The position numbers and the translations under genes are program-made. From an uncultured Eubacterium sp. (GTDB taxonomy: Bacteria > Bacillota > Clostridia > Oscillospirales > Acutalibacteraceae): 64,000 nt of DNA. The notes under the pieces were generated by a model that saw only the letters and a program-made list of their open reading frames with translations, did not search any database and had not been told where the DNA came from. The DNA lies in contig CAKTGF010000006.1 of NCBI GenBank assembly GCA_934561395.1, positions 20,892 to 84,891 on the forward strand. The letters run 5' to 3'. Positions 51,696 to 60,429 of this stretch are shown in pieces. Positions within the stretch are counted from its first letter, which is position 1. Each line of letters begins with the position of its first letter.

Positions 51696-52817
51696 TTAAT
51701 TTTGATAAATATTTTCAAGCTCCAAAGCAATATTTTTAATGTCGTATTTTTTGATAAGTTGAGAGTTATCCGTCTGCTCACGGGGCAGTTTAACCATTTG
51801 TAAAATTTTTTCAGCCCATACCCGTGGAGGCTCATTAACAGATAAAAACTCGATATTTTCGTTTATTTTAGTTTCCTTTGCCACAGTATCCGAAATAATA
51901 CAAGGCAGCTTTGACGCCTGCGCCTCAATCAATGTTAAAGGAAAGCCCTCGTGTATTGACGGGAAAACAAAGCAATCCATTGCCTGATAAAGCCGTGCAA
52001 CATCCCGTCTTAATCCCAAAAACCTTACACAATCTGTTAAATTTAACGAATTGGTCTTTTGTTCAAGCATCTCTCTGTCTGTACCGTCGCCGATAATAAG
52101 TAAACAAGAATTGTTGTTAATTTTGTGAAATTCGTTAAACACATCAATAACAAACGACTGGTTTTTAACACTATACAACTGCCCTATATGCCCAAGCACA
52201 CAGCTTGTTGAAGGTATGTTAAGTTGGGCACGGGTATTATTTCTGACGGTATCGTCATATATAAAGTTTTCGGTTTCAATGCCGTTATTAAGCACTGTTC
52301 CGTTTTTTTCAAACTCTCTTTTTCCAAACAAAAATTCTCCCGCTTGCCTGCTGCAGGCGATTTTTTCATTGCAAAACATTTTTAAAAAGACACGCATTAT
52401 TTTTCGATAAATTACTGCGATTAACTGCTTTTTCTTTGAATAAATGCTCACATCTGTATAAGCTTGGGAAAAGTGTGCATGTGCAACTCTTTTTTTTATT
52501 CCGCATTGTCTTGCGGCAAATAAAACAATTCCGCTTATAAAAGGCAAGTGGCAATGAACAATATCAAAATGCCCTTGTTGCATTATTTTTTTATAAAAAA
52601 TATAGCTTTTCAAATAACCCAGTTCGCTGTCGGGAACATGAATAACTTTAATACCCTTGTTTAAAATTTCCTGTTCAAGCTCGCCTGTATCATTTCGCCT
52701 GACGCAAAAAACACATTCAAATTTATCTTTATTAAGATATTGCTGAAATTTTATGGCTGCTATATTTAATCCACCGTAGGAAATAGCCTCGGTTATAATC
52801 AATACTCTTTTTTTCAT
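51696..52817 (-). CDS. GT4 glycosyltransferase
   Basis: A 373-residue GT-B enzyme: TEAISYGGLNIAAIKFQQYL at the N-terminus, HCHLPFISGIVLFAARQCG near residue 88 and AHAHFSQ near 112, donor-domain VLGHIGQLYSVKNQSFVIDVF near 207, and SIHEGFPLTLIEAQASKLPCI near 287. It resembles EpsF/CapM-type enzymes. It starts 2 bp after the DUF1919 gene. This part of the arm (about 51.7-55.2 kb) is more AT-rich than the GT2 array. Confidence 0.88.
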   Translation of the reverse strand: MKKRVLIITEAISYGGLNIAAIKFQQYLNKDKFECVFCVRRNDTGELEQEILNKGIKVIHVPDSELGYLKSYIFYKKIMQQGHFDIVHCHLPFISGIVLFAARQCGIKKRVAHAHFSQAYTDVSIYSKKKQLIAVIYRKIMRVFLKMFCNEKIACSRQAGEFLFGKREFEKNGTVLNNGIETENFIYDDTVRNNTRAQLNIPSTSCVLGHIGQLYSVKNQSFVIDVFNEFHKINNNSCLLIIGDGTDREMLEQKTNSLNLTDCVRFLGLRRDVARLYQAMDCFVFPSIHEGFPLTLIEAQASKLPCIISDTVAKETKINENIEFLSVNEPPRVWAEKILQMVKLPREQTDNSQLIKKYDIKNIALELENIYQN

Positions 52818-52819
52818 AC

Positions 52820-53503
52820 TTATTTTTTATTTATAAATGACACAAAATCAAAATACTTTTCAAATCCGTTCAACCCAAAAATGTCCCTGTTCATATAGGT
52901 TAATGGGTACGGTTTGTTATACATTGGCTCAATGTAGCGAGAATATTTCTGCATTCTGTTCTTATCCCTGGTTAGCATAATTTTATTGTTGCAACGGGCC
53001 TTTTCAAATAACATTAAATCCTCATCGGCAATAAAGCCTGCTTTTTCAACATTCGGCTCAAAATTATTGCCGATGTCGCAAACGATGATATACAGATTAT
53101 CTTTAACTATCCTTGTTTTTCTTTCATTCCACTTTTTTCGGGCATATTCAAAGGTATCGTAGTGAACAAAGTTAACCCTAATATCTTCATGCTCGCTGTC
53201 GCCGAATATAACGCCAACGGGATAATCAAAATCATTATCTGCATCCTGAACAATGTCCTTTGACAAGTAATAATCCAAATCGTTAACCAAAAGCATAAAA
53301 TCGTGGGTTTGCATTGCAGTATCAATCGTTGGAGAATTAAACTTTTCTCCAAGGCGATGGTATATCAGCCCTGCCATACAATTTGGAGTAAGCAAAGTAA
53401 AATTGCGGTTAGTCAATTTTTTTTGATAATATTTATTTTCTGCCTTATCAACAAATTCAAAAAACTTTGAATTTTTATAAAGCTTTTTTATTTTTGAAAT
53501 CAT
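52820..53503 (-). CDS. DUF1919 exopolysaccharide biosynthesis protein
   Basis: A 227-residue cytoplasmic protein of the DUF1919 family: LTNRNFTLLTPNCMAGLIYHRLG near residue 30, FNSPTIDTAM, NDLDYYLSKDI near 74, YPVGVIFGDSEHEDIRVNFVHYDTFEYARKKWNERKTRI near 93. Such proteins occur in exopolysaccharide and capsule clusters; their activity has not been defined to my knowledge. It is the intact homologue of the broken fragment at 44022-44206 in the same operon, so two copies once existed here. Confidence 0.8.
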   Translation of the reverse strand: MISKIKKLYKNSKFFEFVDKAENKYYQKKLTNRNFTLLTPNCMAGLIYHRLGEKFNSPTIDTAMQTHDFMLLVNDLDYYLSKDIVQDADNDFDYPVGVIFGDSEHEDIRVNFVHYDTFEYARKKWNERKTRIVKDNLYIIVCDIGNNFEPNVEKAGFIADEDLMLFEKARCNNKIMLTRDKNRMQKYSRYIEPMYNKPYPLTYMNRDIFGLNGFEKYFDFVSFINKK

Positions 53504-53515
53504 ATTATCCCCTTA

Positions 53516-54310
53516 TTACTTATGTTTTCTTGCAAAGCTTTTAAAACTTTCCGGCAGCATCTGCGAAACAATCGGCTTTAACGAGTAAACATAATATTTT
53601 AAAGGCAAATTCAACAGTCTTATTCCGTCAAACACAATGCGGCTTGCATCTATTGAATACTTTAACTTTCTTTTTTTTAATGCATTTTTATCAACTCTGT
53701 AATAAAGCAATGTTTCGTTGATGTTATGCCCTACAAAGCCCTTGTGAAAAAAGCGGTACCACATTTCTATATCTTCCATGCGGCGTGTTCTTTCGGTGGC
53801 AGTATATCCGTTCAACGCATTGTATGCCGACTTTTTCATAACTATTGTAGGATGAAAAAATGGATTTGCCTTAGGTATATCATATATCGTGGGGTCGGGA
53901 GTTTTTCGGATTATTTCGCCCAAACCGTCTTTGTCGTTAAAAAACTGCACATTAGTGCCAACCACGGCGCAATCCGGATTGTTGTCAAGATATTCAATCT
54001 CCTTTTCAAGCCTGGTGGGTAACGATATATCGTCAGCGTCCATTCTTGCAATATATTCTCCCTTAGCATTTTCAAGGCACCTGTTTAGCGAGCCGGCAAG
54101 CATCATGTTTTCATCATTGTGAAGAATAACAAATTTGTCGGGATATTTATTTTTGTAATCGGTCAAAATTTTAAATGTTGCGTCCGTCGAAGCGTCGTCG
54201 CAAATCACAAATTCCCAATCAGTATATGTTTGTGCCAAGATGGAATCAACAGCGGCTTGCAGTGTTTTTTCTTCATTGTAAGCCCCCATAATAACCGATA
54301 CCTTCGGCAT
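53516..54310 (-). CDS. GT2 family glycosyltransferase
   Basis: A 264-residue GT-A enzyme: VSVIMGAYNEEKTLQAAVDSIL, FVICDDASTDATFKILTDY near residue 33, GSLNRCLENAKGEYIARMDADDISLPTRLEKEIEYL near 72 (DxD = DAD). It belongs to a different GT2 subgroup from the four-gene array (MDADDIS type). The gene is within the AT-richer part of the leftward arm. Confidence 0.9.
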   Translation of the reverse strand: MPKVSVIMGAYNEEKTLQAAVDSILAQTYTDWEFVICDDASTDATFKILTDYKNKYPDKFVILHNDENMMLAGSLNRCLENAKGEYIARMDADDISLPTRLEKEIEYLDNNPDCAVVGTNVQFFNDKDGLGEIIRKTPDPTIYDIPKANPFFHPTIVMKKSAYNALNGYTATERTRRMEDIEMWYRFFHKGFVGHNINETLLYYRVDKNALKKRKLKYSIDASRIVFDGIRLLNLPLKYYVYSLKPIVSQMLPESFKSFARKHK

Positions 54311-54324
54311 ATATAAACCAACTC

Positions 54325-55242
54325 CTATCGACTGAACAGTTTTTTAAAAGCCTTGCGCAGCATACCGAAAAAATAAAGCAAATTAAATTTTCCCGGTATT
54401 CTTAAATCAATAACCTCAACATTTTCCAATTTGTTATAGGTATGAATTCCGTCAACCCTAACGGGCTTGTTAATTTTAACATCGTTATAGCTTAAGCACT
54501 CTAAAAGTTCTTCTTCGTAATTATTCTCGCTAATATCAACAATTTTATTAAAATTCAGCTTTTCGCCGTAAGACGAACTGCAGTTTTGCGACGGCCTTAT
54601 AAGCATATTGCCATGCATAAAAACATTGCCTGCGTTTCGTGCGTTTGATGAATCCCTTTTAACGGGATTTGCTTTACACGGAATAAACTTATTATCATTT
54701 TTATAATACAAATCCAACCTGTCAAACACATTGTCTTTTTCAACCTTTTCGGTTAAAAAAAGCTCTTTGCCGCCAATCACGGTTCTTACGGTGTCAACCA
54801 ACTTGTCATTGTAAAGGGTGGCACATTCTTCCCAATTTCCCGGAAAATCGACGCACTTAAGCTTGTATAATCTGTTTTCCTTAGCGGATTCCGGAATAAT
54901 AAATATATTGTCGCCATCCGTGTATATAAAAGGAAAAGATAAATGAGTTTTGCTTTCGTAACAAATTTGTATTTTACCGAAACCATCGTCACTTACTGTT
55001 CTGTAGCCTATAACACCCTTACACTTTAATAAATCAAACGCCTCAAAAAACAAATATAAAATTCCGTCTTTTTTAAACAAAAAGGGATCTGCAAGCCAAT
55101 ATCTCCGTGAATTCGGAACAATTTTAAATTCTTTTTGCTTATCGTTTAATATACAGGTATCGCTATCGTCGTTAAATCTTATTGCACAACACCACGACCA
55201 CATAGTAAAAACATTTTTAATTTTAGAAAATATTTTTAACAT
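54325..55242 (-). CDS. beta-propeller glycan-transfer accessory protein (GINT1 N-terminal-like)
   Basis: A 305-residue protein with SRRYWLADPFLFKKDGILYLFFEAFD near residue 45, KGVIGYRTVSDDGF, HLSFPFIYTDGDNIFIIPESAKENRLYKLK near 100, VDTVRTVIGGKELFLT and NARNAGNVFMHGNMLIRPSQNCSSSYGEKL near 200. This repeating Asp/Trp/Gly beta-blade pattern matches the N-terminal domain of plant GINT1 and bacterial relatives (GH43/68-like five-bladed propeller) found in exopolysaccharide loci. Catalytic role is uncertain: it could be a transferase or a glycan-binding part. C-terminal tail is basic (RKAFKKLFSR). Confidence 0.6.
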   Translation of the reverse strand: MLKIFSKIKNVFTMWSWCCAIRFNDDSDTCILNDKQKEFKIVPNSRRYWLADPFLFKKDGILYLFFEAFDLLKCKGVIGYRTVSDDGFGKIQICYESKTHLSFPFIYTDGDNIFIIPESAKENRLYKLKCVDFPGNWEECATLYNDKLVDTVRTVIGGKELFLTEKVEKDNVFDRLDLYYKNDNKFIPCKANPVKRDSSNARNAGNVFMHGNMLIRPSQNCSSSYGEKLNFNKIVDISENNYEEELLECLSYNDVKINKPVRVDGIHTYNKLENVEVIDLRIPGKFNLLYFFGMLRKAFKKLFSR

Positions 55243-55244
55243 TT

Positions 55245-56321
55245 TTATCCCCTATAGCTTTTAACCAATTTTTTGGAGCTGTCTGTTATATCCCAGCCTG
55301 AATTTTTCATAATTTCATAATTGTCTTTTCTCTCATTATTCAAAAGCTCAACTGCCTTTTTTGCCCAAGCCTCGGCAGGCAACGCAAGGGGCAAGGCAAC
55401 AACCTGCTGTGTTACCGCTGCCTCGTCGGTTACGGAGTCTGACATAAGCACGCTGAGCCCTGCAGCCTGTGCCTCAATAACAGAAAGGGGCAAGCCCTCA
55501 TTGGTGGAGGGGAACAAAAACAAATCCGCTCCCTGCAAAAGGCTGCTTACATCACGCCGCATACCCATAAACAGGGTGTTTTTTTCTATTTTATATTCCT
55601 TGCAAAGCTGTTCTAACCGCTCTGTGGGCTCTGCGCCTATAAGCATAAGTTTGGAGTGGGGCTTTATTTTTACTATTTCGCCGAATACCGCCAGCAAAAA
55701 CGGGTGGTTCTTTTGCAAAACATCAGTTCTGCCGATATGGGCAAAAACCGTTTCATTTTCAAAGCCCAAGCTTTGCCTGATTTTTTGTCTTTCCCCTTGG
55801 TTGAACCTGTATTTTTGGCAGTCAATGGCATTTCTCAGCACGGTAAAGTCGCTATTGCCGTACCAATATTCCCCTGCCGCAGTGCTGCAAGCAAATTTTT
55901 CATCTGCCAAAAGCTTGGCAGGCTTGCTGAGCAGTTCGTTGCGCTTAAGATTTTCAGGCTTTAGCGAAAATAAGGTGGAATGGCAGTGGCAAAATATTTT
56001 TTTAATGCCTGCACGCCTTGCCGCAGGGGCAATAAACAAAGCAAAATGGGGTGCATTAATGTGCAGCGCCTGCCATTCTCCCCTGTGAGCCTTAAAAAAC
56101 CTGTCCATTTCGCCCTTAACGACAGTTTTGGGGGACGGCGGATTAATTTTAAACACCCTGCCCCCAAGGGCCTCTATTTCAGCCTGCTTGGTTTCCTCTT
56201 TGTGGGAAAAATACACAACATCAAATTTTATATCCTCGGGCATAGCCTTGGCATAATTAAGTATTACACTCATTATTCCGTTTGATATTCCTATATCGGG
56301 AATCATATGTAAAACTCGCAT
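55245..56321 (-). CDS. GT4 glycosyltransferase (EpsF-like)
   Basis: A 358-residue GT-B enzyme: RVLHMIPDIGISNGIMSVILNYA at the N-terminus, KIFCHCHSTLFSL near residue 112, VFAHIGRTDVLQKNHPFLLAVF near 190, and STNEGLPLSVIEAQAAGLSVL near 270. It resembles EpsF-type enzymes of Bacillus and lactic-acid-bacteria exopolysaccharide clusters and the neighbouring 51696-52817 product. Donor and acceptor cannot be read. Confidence 0.88.
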   Translation of the reverse strand: MRVLHMIPDIGISNGIMSVILNYAKAMPEDIKFDVVYFSHKEETKQAEIEALGGRVFKINPPSPKTVVKGEMDRFFKAHRGEWQALHINAPHFALFIAPAARRAGIKKIFCHCHSTLFSLKPENLKRNELLSKPAKLLADEKFACSTAAGEYWYGNSDFTVLRNAIDCQKYRFNQGERQKIRQSLGFENETVFAHIGRTDVLQKNHPFLLAVFGEIVKIKPHSKLMLIGAEPTERLEQLCKEYKIEKNTLFMGMRRDVSSLLQGADLFLFPSTNEGLPLSVIEAQAAGLSVLMSDSVTDEAAVTQQVVALPLALPAEAWAKKAVELLNNERKDNYEIMKNSGWDITDSSKKLVKSYRG

Positions 56322-56328
56322 AATAACC

Positions 56329-57459
56329 TCAAATTAACTTAAGTGATTTGTAAATTGACAGCATTTCTTTATTCACACTGTCGGTGGTGTATTGCTTAAC
56401 CTTTTCTAAGTTATTCTTTTTTAATTCCTCTAAAAGGGCTCTGTTTTCATACAAATAATTTATTTTTTCCGCCATGGCAACATAATCGTTAAGGGGAACA
56501 AGAAAGCCGTTTTTGCCGTTTTCAACCAAATCGTTGTTGCCACGAACATCAGTTGCAACAATTGCGTTGCCGCAGGCCATTGCCTCGATAAGATTAACAG
56601 GCAAGCCCTCCTGCCTGCTTGTTGAAACCGAAACGTCGGCAAGGGCGTCAAGCTTTTCAATATCACGGCGGTAGCCTAAAAACTCAACCCTGTTTTCAAT
56701 GCCCAGCGCCCTTGTTTTTTGCTTAAATTCATCAAGCAGTTGGGGCTGACCCGGGCAAAGAAGCCTAACGGATTTGTTATTTAACGCCTGCATAGCCTTA
56801 AACAGCATATCGTGATTTTTTCTTTCCGCCAAATCCGCAGGATATATTAAAATAAATTCATCGTCGCTGTAGCCGTATTCACTGCGAAGGCGGTGCTTTT
56901 CATCATCGTTCAAGGGTTTGAACTTTGAAATATCAACGCCCACACCGTGCACAAGCTCAATTCTGCCTGCGGCAAATTTTTTTGAAATTGCCAGGTGGTA
57001 ATCCTCACGGTTAATGGTAATCAGGCAATCGGTATGCTTTGCAAGGGCCTCTTCAACCTTGTAAAAGGTAAGCCAGTTAAATTTCGGCGCACCCTTGTAA
57101 AAATGAAAGCCGTGGGCAGTGTAAATAACCTTTAAGCCCTTTTTCCGCAACGACTTTGCCGCAAGCCTTGTTACCACAGCGCCCATGGGAGTGTGGCAGT
57201 GAACGGCGTCATAATCATTTTCATTAAGTATTTTTTTCAACACCATGTATGCCTTAATATTATCTGCACTGTATGGGCTGCGTGAAAAGGGCACCTCAAA
57301 CACCCTGTCTATTCCCGACAAATCCAAATTCGGCTTGTCGGCGGAATTATCCCTGTATGCCGCATCAACAGTGCAGCCCAGCTTTTTAAGTTCTCTTATA
57401 AACGGCATATGAAACTGACCTATATGGCTTCGCACAGTAGCTACAAATAAAACCTTCAT
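56329..57459 (-). CDS. GT4 glycosyltransferase (EpsD-like)
   Basis: A 376-residue GT-B enzyme: VLFVATVRSHIGQFHMPFIREL, YDAVHCHTPMGAVVTRLAA near residue 82, VIYTAHGFHFYKGAPKFNW near 112, donor-domain LIYPADLAERKNHDMLFKAM near 200, and STSRQEGLPVNLIEAMACGNAIV near 280. The HTPMGAVVTR and AHGFHFYKGAP motifs are typical of enzymes acting early on undecaprenyl-linked sugars, right after the priming step. It overlaps the aldolase-like gene by 1 bp. Confidence 0.9.
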   Translation of the reverse strand: MKVLFVATVRSHIGQFHMPFIRELKKLGCTVDAAYRDNSADKPNLDLSGIDRVFEVPFSRSPYSADNIKAYMVLKKILNENDYDAVHCHTPMGAVVTRLAAKSLRKKGLKVIYTAHGFHFYKGAPKFNWLTFYKVEEALAKHTDCLITINREDYHLAISKKFAAGRIELVHGVGVDISKFKPLNDDEKHRLRSEYGYSDDEFILIYPADLAERKNHDMLFKAMQALNNKSVRLLCPGQPQLLDEFKQKTRALGIENRVEFLGYRRDIEKLDALADVSVSTSRQEGLPVNLIEAMACGNAIVATDVRGNNDLVENGKNGFLVPLNDYVAMAEKINYLYENRALLEELKKNNLEKVKQYTTDSVNKEMLSIYKSLKLI

Positions 57460-58277
57460 TACCTTTTACCCACTATCTGCTGAATTATGTCAGCGGTTTT
57501 TTTATGCATTTCCAAAAAGAAACCGTCGTCCATATTCTCTAATTTCTTTTCATAATCTCTGTTTGCCTTAACCCCAAGGCTGAAATTTTTTTCTATTTCG
57601 CCAAAATCACTGACTGCCCCGGCATTGCAAAACGCCCTTGACAGTATAACCATTGACGACCCAAGGCGGTAATGCTCAGCAAGTATGTTTTCCGCAGGGA
57701 GCAAATCGCCGTTGAAAACCCTGCCTACTCCACCAAAACCGAAGGGAATGTTTTTTGCCTTGATTTTTTGAGCTATTTCGTCAACCGTGCCGTCGCACAC
57801 CAATTCAAACAAAAATTTTTTGCCCTGGCTTAAATGCAAATCGTTTAAGCCGATATGTATTTCATCAATTCCGTTAAGCTGCAAAACATCGTCAAGGCAT
57901 TTTCTTGCCTCGTCGGTTTCAAGAAGTAAAAGAGTTTTTGCCCTGCCGTTTACCAGGTTAATAAACTCCTGGGCCTCCTGCGCCGTTTTCCACATGGGCA
58001 ACATTATTACATCTGCACCGGCATTTATTACAGAGTCGATTTCCTGTGGGGATTTTTCATATAACGGGTTAATCCGCACCAAAAGTTCTGCACGGCTGAG
58101 CACATTTTTTACCCTGCGTGCATCATCAACGGTGTGATGATTTTTAACGGTGTCCATTCCGCCCTGGCGCTCATCCTTGCCCATATATTCCATATCTATA
58201 AAAATTCTGTCAACCCCGGCGTTTTCCGCTGTTTTGGCAACCCGGGGGTCATTGGTTATGTAAAAATACTTTAGCAT
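57459..58277 (-). CDS. HpcH/HpaI aldolase / citrate-lyase beta family protein
   Basis: A 272-residue TIM-barrel protein: FYITNDPRVAKTAENAGVDRIFIDMEYMGKDERQGG at the N-terminus (with D/E in metal position), LLVRINPLYEKSPQEIDSVINAGADVIMLPMWKT near residue 67, LLLETDEARKCLDDVL near 118, and DEIHIGLNDLHLSQG near 137. Family members make or break C-C bonds with pyruvate or acetyl-CoA. It lies between the priming enzyme and a GT4 (1-bp overlaps on both sides), so it probably helps make an unusual sugar or acidic substituent; no known capsule role is certain. Confidence 0.75.
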   Translation of the reverse strand: MLKYFYITNDPRVAKTAENAGVDRIFIDMEYMGKDERQGGMDTVKNHHTVDDARRVKNVLSRAELLVRINPLYEKSPQEIDSVINAGADVIMLPMWKTAQEAQEFINLVNGRAKTLLLLETDEARKCLDDVLQLNGIDEIHIGLNDLHLSQGKKFLFELVCDGTVDEIAQKIKAKNIPFGFGGVGRVFNGDLLPAENILAEHYRLGSSMVILSRAFCNAGAVSDFGEIEKNFSLGVKANRDYEKKLENMDDGFFLEMHKKTADIIQQIVGKR

Positions 58278-58915
58278 TATATTTCAACGCTTTCCTTTTC
58301 TTCGGCATAATTTTCGTCAACGGTAACGCCGTGGTTCAGGTTATCCTCATTTTTCAAAACCTTAAAAAATGTCATAAAAATAATTTTAATATCAAGCCAA
58401 AGCGAGCAGTGGTCAACATAGTAAACATTTTTCCTGATTCGCTCGTGCCATTCAACCTCTTTCCTGCCGTTAACCTGCGCCCAGCCTGTTATACCCGGCC
58501 TTACCTCAAACATTCTCAACTGGCTCAGTGTGTAGCTGCTAAGCTCCCATGGGTGATATGTAAGTGGCGGACGAGGCCCCACAAAGCTCATTTCGCCCTT
58601 TAAAATATTGATTAGCTGGGGCAGCTCGTCAATGCTTGTTGCACGGAGAAATTTGCCCACACGGGTAACCCTTGGGTCCCCTGCAAAGGAATATTGCCCT
58701 GTGCCCTGCTGCTCCGCACCCACGCACATTGAGCGGAATTTGTAAATTTTAAACACCTTTGCGTTAAGCCCCAGCCGTTCCTGTTTAAAGAAAACCTCCC
58801 CGGGGCTGTCGATTTTTATGGCAATTGCAACCGCAATAAACAGCGGAATAAACAAAATAAGCGCCAATAAGCTTAACAAAATGTCAAGCACTCTTTTAAC
58901 TGATTTTTTATACAT
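58277..58915 (-). CDS. undecaprenyl-phosphate sugar phosphotransferase (short priming enzyme)
   Basis: A 212-residue priming enzyme consisting only of the reentrant helix and catalytic domain: RVLDILLSLLALILFIPLFIAVAIAIKIDSPGEVFFKQERLG near the N-terminus, FKIYKFRSM, TSIDELPQLINILKGEMSFVGPRPP near residue 95, RPGITGWAQVNGRKEVEWHERI near 140. It is the PglC/EpsL-like short form, unlike the long one at 27649. ATG 58915 (MYKKSVKRV) has GAGG seven bases upstream and is preferred to ATG 58933. First gene of the leftward operon. Confidence 0.93.
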   Translation of the reverse strand: MYKKSVKRVLDILLSLLALILFIPLFIAVAIAIKIDSPGEVFFKQERLGLNAKVFKIYKFRSMCVGAEQQGTGQYSFAGDPRVTRVGKFLRATSIDELPQLINILKGEMSFVGPRPPLTYHPWELSSYTLSQLRMFEVRPGITGWAQVNGRKEVEWHERIRKNVYYVDHCSLWLDIKIIFMTFFKVLKNEDNLNHGVTVDENYAEEKESVEI

Positions 58916-58964
58916 AAAACGCCTCGCATTCATTAGCCTGCAAATAATGATTATAATTATTTAT

Positions 58965-58993
58965 ATATTATAATATACAAACAAAAATGTCAA
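58965..58993 (-). promoter_or_regulatory. promoter of the leftward polysaccharide operon
   Basis: Minus-strand TTGACA (58988-58993), 17-base spacer, TAATAT (58965-58970), about 50 bp upstream of the priming-enzyme start. With continuous short gaps and overlaps, it could drive the whole leftward arm to 41650. Confidence 0.8.
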
Positions 58994-59015
58994 TAAAATA
59001 AGCCCCTGCAAAACA

Positions 59016-59053
59016 TTACGGCCTGCCGACACATAAGTATCGGCAGGCCGTAA
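59016..59053 (-). terminator. hairpin after the AraC-GNAT gene
   Basis: A perfect 14-bp stem (TTACGGCCTGCCGA with TCGGCAGGCCGTAA) starts 4 bp after the AraC-type gene. The following T-run is short (TGTTTT), but the stem is very strong. Confidence 0.75.
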
Positions 59054-59056
59054 AAT

Positions 59057-60355
59057 TTAAAGCTTTTTTAAAAATCTTATCTGTTCCTTTTCGTTATCAA
59101 AGCCCATTGCTCTGTAAAAGGCATGAGCATCTTTCCTTACCCCGGCAGAATTAAGCCTTATCATTTTTAAATTTTTGCTCCTTGCCCAAATTTCCACCTG
59201 CTTTATTAAAGCGCTTGCCACACCCTGCCGCCTGTAATCCTCGGCAACTGCCAAGCCCAGCAAATTGGCAAGGGAATCAAAATAAAGGGGCTTAAAATCG
59301 GCAACATGCACATAGCCCACAACCCTGCTGCGGTATTCTGCCACATACACCTGCTCTCTGCTTAAATCAAGCTGCGAAATGCGCTCTTTTATCAAATCGG
59401 GCATGCAGTTATAGCCCAAATCATCGCAACAAATTTTGCAAATACCCTCTGCATCGTCAATACGGGCATTGCGAATAATCAGCTCTGCCTTATTTATAGG
59501 CTCATTTTTCGGCGTTTCCTCAATGGGTATCCACATTTCGTAATACCTGTTTTTTCTGCGCTCGGTTCTGTCCGTTGCCAAATGATAAACCTCAACCACA
59601 TATTCATTTTTTATTTTGTAATTTGAACTTGGCAGCCAGGAATTAAAAATCAATTCGTGCAGGCGTGGCAGTTCTGCTCCCGCATAGCCGCCCTTTTCGG
59701 TTGTAAACACCGCATATTTACCGGCAGGAACGGTTATGCTTTCAAGACCGCCGTATTCAACATCCTCGCTTTTTCTTGCAATAGAATATAATCCATTGTC
59801 AAAAATGCCGTACCAAATGCCGTCATACCCATTGCAGATTTTTTCGGGATAATGCTCTGCGTCAACAGACCACATAATATTCTCCTGCTTAAAACGGTTG
59901 CCCGATTGGCAGCCAAATTGCTTTGACAGCCCAAAAACCCGAAAAGCCTCAACATCAACAATTTTAAAATCCATTTCTTTTGCTCCTTTAACATTAATTT
60001 CAAAGGAAACGGGTGGATATATTTTTACCGAGCCTATTTTATTTCTTGCATTGGTGGGGGTGGTGCCGTGCTGATTAAAAAACGCCTTTGCAAAGGAATC
60101 GGAGCTGTTCCAGCCGTATTTCATGGCAATATCAATTATCTTTTCATTGCCGCCTTGCAGGTCGTCAACCGCAAGCGATAGCCTGCGCCGCCTGATATAC
60201 TCGTTAACGGTCATGCCCACCATATATCCGAACAGGCGCAAAAAGCCGTCGTTACCAAGCAAAGTGATTTTTGCCAGTTCCTCGGTATCAATATCCTCGG
60301 TTATATGCTCCTCAATATACTTTGATACCGAATTAAGCTCTTTCAAAACATCCAT
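59057..60355 (-). CDS. AraC-type regulator fused to effector-binding (GyrI-like) and GNAT domains
   Basis: A 432-residue three-domain protein. Residues 1-110: AraC HTH (LAKITLLGNDGFLRLFGYMVGMTVNEYIRRRRLS and IAMKYGWNSSDSFAKAFFNQHGTTP, two recognition helices). Residues about 120-285: AraC effector-binding/GyrI-like domain (FGLSKQFG, IWYGIFDNGLYS, VPAGKYAVFTTEKGGYAG). Residues about 290-432: GNAT acetyltransferase (IRNARIDDAEGICKICCDDLGY, DYRRQGVASALIKQVEIWARSKNLKMIRLNSA, FYRAMGF). ATG 60355 with GAGGTG is chosen over the in-frame ATG 60418. It shares a promoter with the radical SAM fragment upstream. A drug-sensing regulator joined to its own modifying enzyme is a fair guess. Confidence 0.85.
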   Translation of the reverse strand: MDVLKELNSVSKYIEEHITEDIDTEELAKITLLGNDGFLRLFGYMVGMTVNEYIRRRRLSLAVDDLQGGNEKIIDIAMKYGWNSSDSFAKAFFNQHGTTPTNARNKIGSVKIYPPVSFEINVKGAKEMDFKIVDVEAFRVFGLSKQFGCQSGNRFKQENIMWSVDAEHYPEKICNGYDGIWYGIFDNGLYSIARKSEDVEYGGLESITVPAGKYAVFTTEKGGYAGAELPRLHELIFNSWLPSSNYKIKNEYVVEVYHLATDRTERRKNRYYEMWIPIEETPKNEPINKAELIIRNARIDDAEGICKICCDDLGYNCMPDLIKERISQLDLSREQVYVAEYRSRVVGYVHVADFKPLYFDSLANLLGLAVAEDYRRQGVASALIKQVEIWARSKNLKMIRLNSAGVRKDAHAFYRAMGFDNEKEQIRFLKKL

Positions 60356-60429
60356 TTCGTTCACCTCACTTGCATTATAAAGCAGCCTCAAAAGCAATGC
60401 CCCGATTTTTCGGTGCAATATTTTCCTGT

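Noticed and set aside
55321..56088. 255-residue ORF antisense to a GT4 gene
   Set aside because: It is long but fully antisense to a clear glycosyltransferase, with Ser/Leu/Phe-rich composition typical of antisense frames and no ribosome site.
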